Position numbers and translations under genes: made by a program. The notes under the pieces are model-generated. The model searched no databases and was not told the DNA's origin. It was given only the letters and a program-made list of their open reading frames with translations. A stretch of 64,000 nucleotides of DNA from Toxonevra muliebris (taxonomy: Eukaryota > Arthropoda > Insecta > Diptera > Pallopteridae), in contig OY829326.1 in NCBI GenBank assembly GCA_963691655.1, forward strand, positions 110,705,388 to 110,769,387, written 5' to 3'. The stretch's first letter is position 1. Each line of letters starts with the position of its first letter. Shown piece after piece: positions 55,642 to 64,000 of the stretch.

Positions 55642-56545
55642 CAAGGCCGTATATAAGGGGGAGGTTTTGGATTCTGACCCCCCCTCCCCCCCGAAATCTG
55701 GAAACTTTATTCTAATTTTTGAGATTAATTTCCAATGGATGGAAAAAAAGTCAAAATAAAATCTGTTTAACGATATTTTTTACTTCCATCGGTTTTTTCT
55801 AAAAAGTCAAATATAAAAAATAAATTAGAAATCTTAGTTACACTATGCGATCAAATCCGATTTGTTTTCTTCGACATGAGGTTTGACTACGGATTCAAAA
55901 AGAGAAGTTGATACTGAGCACTCCTGCATTCATAGTTTTTCTAGGTCAGTAACTGTTTTTGATTTAAAGTTTCGACCTGAATCAGTTTGAAAAGTTTAAA
56001 AATTAATAAAAAAAAGAAAAAATTATTGGACTCTTGTAAAATTAGACTTGCTTGACCCCATTTTTTTCCCTAAAACGTGACGTGATGGAAAGTTTTTGAC
56101 CTAAGATTCGTGTTCAACGTGAAAAATTCTTTCGCAAAAACTCCATCTTTTTTGCAGTTTTAGTAGAAAATCTTAAAATGTAATTAATTTTTTAACCCAT
56201 TATTGCTCAGAGCACCACAACTAAAAAGATCTCTTTCAATGCTGTGACTTCACGAATTTAGGGAATATAAGCCAACCTCATCCGGGTTCCTTATCATTGA
56301 TAATGGCTCAAATTCCCAATGATGATCATTTGAAAAAAATGAGCCTCTACTATTTTTGGTAATTTTTTTGAGGTTGGGTACATCATCAGTAGTGGGAAGT
56401 CAATGAGTTAACGAAATTATGTCCTCCGCGATAAAAAAAATTAAAAATTTTTTTGTCGCTTTTGGCCATATTTTTGAGGTTAAGTTAAAAAAAAATTGGA
56501 AAGTTTTAAGACATTTATCTACTTTTGTCCTTAGTCTGATAGGGT
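55642..56545 (+). repeat. 1-kb dispersed repeat family, copy 3
   Basis: It starts CAAGGCCGTATATAAGGGGG and is collinear with copies 1 and 2 through TCCTTAGTCTGATAGGG. There is an internal gap of about 35 bp (after GTCCTCCGCGATAAAA) and the last ~90 bp are missing. No coding frame is conserved among the copies. Confidence 0.85.
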
Positions 56546-56879
56546 TCTAAACTGAGTATGCTACTTCAGACTGTCAGAAAAACTACAGCTAGTGTTCACA
56601 AGTTCTGTTTAAAGACTATCTTTATTGCTTTAAATAATACATACAGATGGTTATGTTAAAGAGGGACGTTGTAGAAAATAGTTTGACAAATATTGCATAC
56701 TTCAAGTCTCTCCTTTTAAGCAGCAAAATTTTTAAAAGTATAACTAGTTAAAGAATACCCTATTAGCTACAAGACCATACAGGACATAAAGTGTGGTGAA
56801 TGAAATCTGGACAAACACAAAATGAAATAAAAAAATATAACGACGATTTACTTAAAATGATTTTTACGTTTCATTAAAA
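56546..56879. other. Non-coding spacer
   Basis: Nothing recognised. Confidence 0.45.
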
Positions 56880-57110
56880 AACAATAATATTTACTTGAAA
56901 TTTACAAAAAAGTTTCAATTCGGTTGCGCTTTGATTTTCGAACTTTGTAGGCACTTCCATCATCCACTTTTGAATTTCAGTTGTATTGATGGTTTTCAAC
57001 TATTTTTTTAATTTTTGAATTAATTCATTGCTATGGACTTTCTCTTTAGGCTAGTCTAAAAAATGTTGATTGGATCCAATTCTGGGTGATATGACGGGTT
57101 AAAGTTCTTC
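56880..57110 (-). pseudogene. Tc1/mariner-type transposase C-terminal relic, type A
   Basis: On the minus strand one frame reads FNPSYHPELDPINIF, then a stop, then TSLKRK (about 57040-57100). This matches the third catalytic block of insect Tc1/mariner-superfamily transposases (P-x-Y-H-P-E-L-N-P-I-E-x-x-W-x-x-L-K-R), with N replacing the catalytic acidic residue. Downstream, in a shifted frame, NELIQKLKK and TTEIQKWMMEVPTKFE resemble the C-terminal helix. Decayed, with stops and frameshifts. It differs in sequence from the neighbouring relic at 57419-57860. Confidence 0.65.
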
Positions 57111-57418
57111 AACAAATACAACCAGATAAAAGTTACTACCTAATACATATTGAAATCGAGAAAAAAAAATGTATCAAAAACCAAAAATGTTTATTACAAA
57201 CACTGTTTTTCGTTTTAAATTTTATTAATTAATAAAAATACCTTTAACTTCCATAAGAACAGATTTACACAGATTTTTTTAATATTTAAAGTAGAACTGC
57301 TAATTTTCAACATAGCGTATGAGTGACATTAAATTAGTTAATCGTTCGAAAAATTCATTTGTTTTATTTATGTATTACTTTTTTCATTAAATAATAATTA
57401 ATTAAAAATTGAATATTT

Positions 57419-57860
57419 GTGGATTCTCCTTTACCACAAATTTTTTTTAGAACTGCCCAACATTTTTCAATACGGTTCAGATCAGGACTGTGTCTATGCC
57501 AGCTTTCTCCAGATAATCTTTCACCTATAAAAAGAAAATTATGGAAACGGTATTATTTTTTCATTTAACTGATAGAATACAGATTCTTAGATTTAAAAAA
57601 TATCATACTTACACATTTTTCCTTATGCCATAGCGCTGAGTCGTCTTGGAAAATTGGACTTATAATCACAGGGAATAAAGCATCAATAGATGGCTCCAAA
57701 AAAATCTTTATTATGCAGATGTACCCAAATGCCAAAAACAGTTGCCTTCCCTTTCGGCCGTTAAGAAAGGCTAAGCTATGCCTTGGTCTACCACGTCTTG
57801 ATTAATAACTTTTAATCCTTGCTGACTAATCTGTAAACTTACAAACCAGTCATCATAAAG
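57419..57860 (-). pseudogene. Tc1-type transposase relic, type B, with probable intron
   Basis: Minus-strand DDE transposase relic. At about 57613-57660 the frame reads SPIFQDDSALWHKEKC, the second catalytic block (usual F-Q-x-D-x-x-x-x-H-x-x). It continues, across a likely 88-bp intron (57525-57612), with VKDYLEKAGI. Then, after a one-base frameshift, comes WHRHSPDLNRIEKCWAVLKK (about 57450-57510), the third block (usual W-P-x-x-S-P-D-L-N-P-I-E-x-x-W). Spacing from the second Asp to the Glu of this block is close to the 34 residues of Tc1. Upstream, VFGIWVHLHNK (about 57710-57745) may correspond to the V-x-V-W-G block. The N-terminal DNA-binding domain was not recognised. Confidence 0.75.
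57525..57612 (-). other. Probable spliceosomal intron within the Tc1-type relic
   Basis: On the minus strand the donor is GTAAGTATG and the acceptor is TTTTCTTTTTATAG. The reading frame closes exactly across the junction (EKC / VKDYLEKAGI), and both flanks match transposase sequence. At 88 bp it is a typical short fly intron. Confidence 0.65.
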
Positions 57861-58479
57861 AAGATGAAGTATATTTTAAATGTTAAAAATCGATAGTCAA
57901 AACTTTGAACCCGTTTTTCTCAAAACAAGGTTTTTGCCATTTTTTATTTGAGCCAAAAGAAAGTCCATGCCTTTTCCTTTTAGAACTTTAATGCCCAAAA
58001 GTGGGCTGAGGCTTGTTTATCTATCAAAATCAACGTATAGTAACTTGAAACACCCCAGATCGTTCAAATTTGGTGTGGTAACTACTACGCAATGGGACTA
58101 AACTTTGTGCAAGTTGGAGCCTGATAGATTTTGAGAGTGGGTTCCCTTGAAATGAAATCACTCATGTGTCGAAAGATCTCCGAAGTCAGAAACAACATTT
58201 CTATTAACCTATAAAAAATGGTTAAGTTTTGGACCGAGATAGTGCAGGGCCGCTTTAATATAATAGTCACCGAGATCAATTTTAAGCCAACGTAAAGATA
58301 TTTTTCGTTTTTATAGAATGTTTATGTGGAAAGTGCGTATCGTGCTGTTGTAATATAAAATTATACAGGAGCGGGGAATTTGATCGAAAATCGGGGAATT
58401 TCTCGAGGGCTATCGGGGAGACAGAAAAAATGAGTTGGCATCCCTGACTGTTACTAACTTCGAAACACTTTTCTTTTTT
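57861..58479. other. AT-rich non-coding DNA
   Basis: Possibly more decayed transposase at 57861-58020. A block at 58376-58446 contains three CGGGGA units and ends TTGGCATCCCTG, which resembles a DNA-transposon terminus, but I found no partner end. Confidence 0.4.
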
Positions 58480-58720
58480 CATGTCTCACTGAACACTTTT
58501 TCATTCCTCTCTTAATTCTCACTCTTTCTCATGCCTTCGTCAGACCTTTTCCCTACCTTTCTCTTCTCCGTCTCTCTTATCACTCTGCCTCATCTATGTA
58601 TTCTGTATGTCCCTTATCTCTTTCTTTCTCTGTGCTACAACCCTTTCTTTCTCCTATAATCTCCTATTTCCCTCCTCCTTTCTTTCATCTTATTATTCTT
58701 TAGTGCATAAATTGAACTTT
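58480..58720. repeat. CT-rich low-complexity tract
   Basis: Plus strand strongly pyrimidine-rich (TCTCTT, CTTTCTTTCTC). No gene. Confidence 0.7.
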
Positions 58721-61700
58721 CTCTTATCAAAAAATTCTGTAACAAAAAAAAATTTTTTAGATATTTTCTTGAATATCTTAAAACCAAGCACGCTTTAGAA
58801 AAGCGGCATCATTATCCAAAGCCTTTGTTTTATGTGTTGTTGCACTGTGCTACTCTGGATAATTCTGATATTAAGTATGCACACTAGTGAGTACCAAATG
58901 CCAATATAATTTCATGTTCATTCCGTTTTCTAATATTTCACAGTTTCTGACACTGCAATTGTAGTATTAAATGCTTGTGCATTTCAAATCCAATGACTTA
59001 AAACAAAGAAAAACTAAAATTCACACTTTAAAGTTTTAAATTTCTCCTTTTCAAGTTTCTAGTTGAATTTCTTTACCAAATTCACTCACGTGTTTAATTA
59101 AAATTAAATCAAAAGTTTTGAATGCAAGCAAGTAAAAACAAAATGAAAATAAAAGTAAAAAAGAGATATTTTGAGAAAAGGATCAGCATTTACGCTGCTC
59201 ATATACATACATATATACATACAAATAAATATACGAAAGTGTATGCGGCATACGCAACCCAGGAAATGTGATGGAAATCTGAAAATGATAAAAGGATTTA
59301 AATTAAGAACTACCGAATAAATGCTGTGAGTTATTTCAATTTCTCAAATGACAAAAGGTATGAGGTAGTAAGGGAGTAGAATGTACGAAAATGAGATAGT
59401 GGCACGAATGATGCAAGCGCATAGAAGGAGAGGAGGAGGAGAAGGAGGTTGGGTTATGGTTAAATAAATGAACGCCAGTGTGAGTTTTATGTGTGTGCAA
59501 GTGTGTGCTACCAGAAGTGTTACACAGAGACTTTCTGGTATTAATTTATTGGAGTAGTTATGTGGTATGCCCATATCAAGAACTGAGGTTTTACTACTCA
59601 TTTACTATTCAAAATTTTGGGCTGGAATAATTGTTTGTATGTGTATGCGTGTGTGTTTGTTTTTTTCAACAGATTTATTTGGTCTACTAACTTGCCTACG
59701 AAGATGATAAGTTTTTTTTTGATTTTGCTGGATTAAATTGCGTATGATATTTCATATTTTTTTCTTTATTTATTTAAATGCTGATACACTACATATTTTC
59801 TTTTCGTTTATTTAGTTATTTTATTTTATTTTGCATTATAAAAATTGCAATTTAATATTTCATTTTTATTTGCTATACATATTTTATCGCAAATAATTTA
59901 AATTTATATATGAGACTGAAATATATCTGCTATAAAACAATTTATAAAGTCTAAAATCACATAAAATTTAAGGCTTTAAATTCGATAAATAACTAAATTT
60001 ATGAAATTAAAAAAAAATTTAAAAGAATTGAACATTTACGAAAATCTTTGACTGAGTTCTGTCTCAACTGAGAGAGAATAAGAAACTACATATTTGAATT
60101 CTTTATGCCATTAGAATAAAAGCTTTTAATTTTCAATGACCTCAATGTAGTTAATTTGGATGAGTAAATATTTGAGAAATATGTGAAATTAAATGTTTTT
60201 GTGAAATCGATGTTTTATTTTGAATAAATAAATGACAGTTCTCATATAGTGTAAATAAAATTTACAACTGTATACTAAATACAAATAAACCAATATGCAA
60301 ATTCTGAAGTTACAGTATGAAAATTACTCAAACTAGCTGCATAAAATAATTTTCGCAAGCTGAAAATAAATCAATAAAGTTTTATTACTTAATTTTTTAT
60401 TTATACTTAAATTCACCGCTCTCTTATATCTGTAGAAGTTATAGAAATACCACTAAGCTGTAGCTAAAATTTGCCATTACTGAGAGATTCACAACTTTCA
60501 CTACTCCACTGTAAGCTTGTTGAATATATTTTAAATAGTTTTAAGTAAACAAACAAAATATTCATGCCAGAAAAACGATACTTATTTGCATGCAAAACAT
60601 GATATCAGCCACACAAAAAAAAAAAAACAAAAAATGAGAATAAAATAAACAACAAATCTGAGTTAAATATTTAATTTAAATTAATTATAATTCAATCGCA
60701 AATGGACAACTTTGGTATGCTATGAATTTCAGCAGCCAACAGCAGCAACAATAATAAAAAACCATGGTTGCTAATGTAAGAAAATCTTCTTCTTCATCAT
60801 CGTCCTTTACTTTGAATATCATTTTGAAGTGGCAATAGTAAAGTGTTCAAGAGCAAAAACAAATTGCGAAGATATTCAAGCATTTGTATACATATAGCAG
60901 AAAAGAAAGCATATATAAATTGCTATTATTTGTAAGGCATTAGCATTTTGAGCTGAACTGAATGAACTTCATTCATTGACTTGTCTGTTTGTGCAATTTT
61001 CAGTACAACTTCAATTTTATTCAGTGTTTTTTTTCTTTTAGCACTTACTTTGTAAGTTTGTAAATATATCTGAGATTGGTTTATATTTCTCTTCCTCTTT
61101 CTTGATTTTTGTTGCGTGCCACAAATCTAGTGGAATAAATTATAATTCACTATAAGTTAATCCACTTTTAGTCTTATGCGTTCGCGCTTACACTCTCAAT
61201 GTCTGTGTCCTGGAATTTTCCAATTCGATGCATTCATTTCGTATACCGTGGAAGACATTGTTTGAAAATGATATAAATGTTAATGTTGAGATGATACTTT
61301 TCTTTTGCTTTTATCTTTTTACATGCGTATGTATGTAAATTTGGTATTTATGGCCGATAGCATAACTAAGGTAGATTGTGATTTAAATTTCAAATTCAAC
61401 AGAATGCATTCAAGTGAATTTATGATGATGTCGTTTTTATTCCATTTGCTAGCTCTCATTGCAATCTTAAAGAATAAACCAATTTTTATGAAGCTTATTG
61501 GTATAATGAATTTCGTGTAATTATTATATTTTTTGCTTGAATAAATTTTAATTTCATAAGCTTCATAGCATATGTAAATTTAACACGGAATTATCCGTTC
61601 AAACTTAACAGTAGAGTAGTATAAGACTTTTTCTTACAAGGGTCGGTCAATTGAATTTGTGGAAAACTTTTGATAGTTATGTAGTAGATTGAGATTTAAC

Positions 61701-61890
61701 AGAGTGAATTTTGACCACAGCAGTAAAAGATTGCAGTAATTTCGAGCTGCATTCATTGAAATCACTGGAAATGAATTACGTTTTCTGATTACAGTCTTTG
61801 ATTTCATTCATCAGTCTTTTTGAAGTCAATGTCTGCTCATTGATTATAGCAATCAATTTGAGACTTCAAGGCAAATAAGTCACAATCACT
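58721..61890. other. AT-rich non-coding DNA
   Basis: No gene is recognised. A short TACATACATATATACATAC repeat occurs near 59202. The open frames 59344-59601 (minus) and 61305-61520 (plus) have no domains. Confidence 0.55.
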
Positions 61891-61980
61891 CACATGACTT
61901 CACATTATACTTGAAGTCGCAGTCATGACTTCAAATTGGTTTGAAGTCACAGTCATGACTTCAAATTGGTTTGAAGTCTT
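61891..61980 (+). repeat. 30-bp tandem repeat, each unit a hairpin
   Basis: Two almost identical units (61921-61950 and 61951-61980) and one diverged unit (61891-61920). The unit contains GACTTCAAA TTGG TTTGAAGTC, a perfect 9-bp hairpin with a 4-nt loop. Further GACTTCA and TGAAGTC motifs extend on both sides (61830-62025). Confidence 0.9.
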
Positions 61981-62698
61981 GTGGTCAATTGAGACTTCAC
62001 CTTCACTGAGTGAAGTCTGTTATTGATTGTATTTATATTATAAATACTGTATATTTTTTATCGTATAATTATTTAATTAAACACAAAAAGCACTTTTTGA
62101 TTTTAACGACAATAGGAGAGTTGTGAAAAAGCGTATGGGTAATCCCAGCAAGTTTCGACTAAAAGATAAGAAAACGGTATCTGACACTCGTTTAAACTTG
62201 ATGATTTTTTTGTAAAATGACAGAAAAAATCTTAGGATTTAAGAATATGAACGCCTTTTTTTATTATCTCTTATGGAATACGTGCAGTGGCCACTCAAAG
62301 TTTTCGAAAATGCGTCAAAGAGCCTTCTTCAAGAACTCATAACTTCCGTTCTATGAATGGCAATTTAACAATATCGCTCGTTGAAATTGCAAGATGGAGG
62401 TTTTTAAGAAATCAATAAAAAAATTAATTTCAGGAACAAAATTTTTCAAGGATATAAAATCCTTCAAAGATATGTGAATATCTCTGAAAGTACCTTTTTT
62501 TTCTTTTCAATTTTATTATTTTGTAGGCTTAAGAATGTGGGTTAAACACTGAAAATGCCAGACTGAGTTCGCGATGGGTTAATGTTTTACTTTAACTTTT
62601 TCTCCTTAAACCTCAATAAAAACGTATGAAAAATTCAAAAACGTTAGAACTTTTTAATGACTTCCCATTTTCTTATGGTAAAACCATTATAAATATAT
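61981..62698. other. AT-rich non-coding DNA
   Basis: Nothing recognised except the left SINE target duplication at 62685-62698. Confidence 0.55.
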
Positions 62699-63005
62699 AG
62701 GTTAGGTTGGAGTGGCTGTCGAGAGACACACTTAGACCTGAACGACCCATTGTGATACCACATAGTTGGACCTACAGTTTAACGCCGATTCCGAACAGTG
62801 GTGTGGCAATTTTTTATCGGCTTGGTGGTTTTGCCATTACCAACCAATGTGTGTACTTGTACACTATCTTATAATTCTCATACACTTCATATTGATAGTG
62901 AATATAAGAAAGTAATGAAAATTAACCACTAGACGAAGACGGGAATCGAACCCGAACCTCCCAGATGAAAGTCTACTGCACTATTCAATAGGCTATCGAG
63001 GTCGT
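62699..63005 (-). mobile_element. SINE copy 5, full length
   Basis: Inverted full-length copy with a perfect 14-bp target duplication CATTATAAATATAT (62685-62698 and 63006-63019). The minus strand has A box TAGCCTATTGA, tRNA-Glu-like CTTTCATC, B box GGTTCGATTCC, and the tail CCACTCCAACCTAACC. The long perfect duplication and intact B box suggest a recent insertion. Confidence 0.95.
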
Positions 63006-63019
63006 CATTATAAATATAT

Positions 63020-63104
63020 CATATCTATATAAATCGTGGACGCTGAAGTCAATGGTGATGACAGTTTTTCATTTTAGGGTGGTTGAGATATGTACAATCA
63101 AATT
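63020..63104. other. Non-coding spacer
   Basis: Nothing recognised. Confidence 0.4.
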
Positions 63105-63229
63105 AATAACACAGTCCAACAAATTAAGACTTTTTAGCTGCTATAGAATAGCCAACCTATAATCCTGAATGGGCATGATGTGTAGACCATTTTTGTAAAA
63201 TAAACCTATAGTCCAGCACGTCTCAGTTT
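63105..63229 (+). repeat. Dispersed ~120-bp repeat, copy 2
   Basis: AATAACACAGTCCAACA at the start and TATAGTCCAGCACGTC near the end match the copy at 2919-3035 in the same order and orientation. Confidence 0.6.
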
Positions 63230-63244
63230 TTTTTTACAGTGGGT

Positions 63245-63272
63245 CAAAATTCCCATTTTTTTGGGAATTTTG
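63245..63272. repeat. Perfect 11-bp hairpin
   Basis: CAAAATTCCCA (63245-63255) and TGGGAATTTTG (63262-63272) are exact complements around six T. Confidence 0.85.
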
Positions 63273-63528
63273 AATTTTTTTTGGCTGAATACTATGTGGA
63301 AAAAGTTTTATAAATTGATGTCTGAGAAAAATCTTATTAGGGAAATTTTATGGTAGAATTTTACGAGGATCATTTCTGTAGAACATTTTAACCCTTTGGT
63401 TTTTCTTTTTATGGGACAACTTGACCCCGTTTTTTATGAAAGCCTGAAAAATCCTTTCAAAGAGACATTTAAGGATTAAAATATTCCACAAAAATATTTG
63501 TTAGAAAATTTCATTAGGGGTCACCAAA

Positions 63529-63672
63529 GACATAAAAGTTATATATATAACGGTTAACGGCTAATAAAAGAAATAGCCACCTACCCACAGAAACATAATG
63601 TCCCATAATATGAATTCAGCATTATGATTGATAAAGATAACCGTTAACCGTTGTATATATGACTTTTATGTC
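63529..63672. repeat. Inverted repeat with 32-bp arms, 80-bp spacer
   Basis: Arms 63529-63560 (GACATAAAAGTTATATATAT...) and 63641-63672 pair at 30 of 32 positions. Inner ends are AACGGTTAACGG / CCGTTAACCGTT. It is probably a small MITE or foldback unit; no target duplication was identified. Confidence 0.8.
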
Positions 63673-64000
63673 TGCTCATTAGTTTAAATTTAGGATTAAG
63701 GTCTGAAACAAAATCTTTAAACAACTTATCATTCATAACACTATACAACACTGTTTTTTACCCATCTCCAAATTTGATGGTACTTAATGTCTTTTGGTCC
63801 GCTGAATCCGAATCTGCCATCAGTTTTATCGTAGCAAGGTTTTTGAGATATATGAAAATTAATGAAATCCTTGTTTTTTGTTTCTAACTCCCAAACTAGA
63901 GTTCAGAAACCCATCGCTAAGCACTTAAATTTTGCGCAAGAGCTATCGGTTCATATAAAATTCAGCGATGGGATATTTCGTTTTCAGCACGAAATAAAGA
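63673..64000. other. AT-rich non-coding DNA
   Basis: Nothing recognised. Confidence 0.5.

Noticed and set aside
58376..58446. DNA-transposon terminus suggested by TTGGCATCCCTG and CGGGGA repeats.
   Set aside because: No matching opposite terminus or target duplication is visible, so I do not call an element.

Overview
This window looks like non-coding DNA from a fly (Diptera) genome. The basis is strong AT-richness, dense fly-style microsatellites and homopolymers, insect-type retrotransposon relics, cut-and-paste transposon relics and a tRNA-derived SINE family. Assignment below the order (a tephritid or similar acalyptrate fly is plausible) is inference. I found no intact host protein-coding gene, rRNA gene, free-standing tRNA gene, operon or CRISPR array. 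The open frames longer than 60 codons are low-complexity, lie antisense to transposon relics, or have no recognisable protein features. The window is best read as intergenic or long-intron DNA filled by successive transposon insertions.

Layout. 1-12 kb: SINE copy 1 (1503), a short-TIR MITE (2223-2478), the 3' end of a poly(A)-tailed LINE (4305-4912, minus), a pyrimidine-rich TTTTCTACTA array (7190-7625), a LINE RNase H fragment (10115-10400), then about 1.2 kb packed with perfect hairpins (10400-11640). 12-24 kb: a foldback element with arms of about 200 bp (12251-13056), SINE copy 2 (14613-14909, minus), a minus-strand LINE relic (15300-16290), copy 1 of a 1-kb repeat family (16897-17936) and a hAT-type non-autonomous element with near-perfect 8-bp target duplication and an internal minisatellite (22747-23498). 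24-36 kb: a possible 5' exon (24840-25270), a LINE 3' end (25750-26268), tandem duplications (26319, 28615, 30562), two piggyBac-like MITEs (29174-29702 and 34645-35106), SINE copy 3 (31844) inside a 66-codon open frame, and a miRNA-like hairpin (33735-33804). 36-52 kb: a jockey-like LINE relic with a hammerhead-like 3' motif (37150-38570, minus) and a second copy of that motif (50555-50745), an RNase H LINE relic (40540-41665), the inverted second copy of the 1-kb repeat (42077-43115), further hAT-like relics and SINE copy 4 (51433-51745). 52-64 kb: a pogo-like MITE (52352-52497), the third 1-kb repeat copy (55642-56545), two Tc1/mariner transposase relics, one with a probable 88-bp intron (57525-57612), a 30-bp tandem hairpin satellite (61891-61980) and SINE copy 5 (62699-63005).

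How the parts relate. No copy of any element looks autonomous. The best-defined insertions are four SINE copies with target-site duplications of 8-14 bp, and they are the youngest layer: one sits inside an older hAT-like array and one inside an open frame. The SINE may have used a LINE related to the relic at 40.5-41.7 kb, because the two share a short 3' motif. The least explained material is the hairpin cluster at 10.4-11.6 kb, three of whose stem-loops share the same core, and the hammerhead-like CTGATGA / GAAA motif in the 3' part of the jockey-like element.
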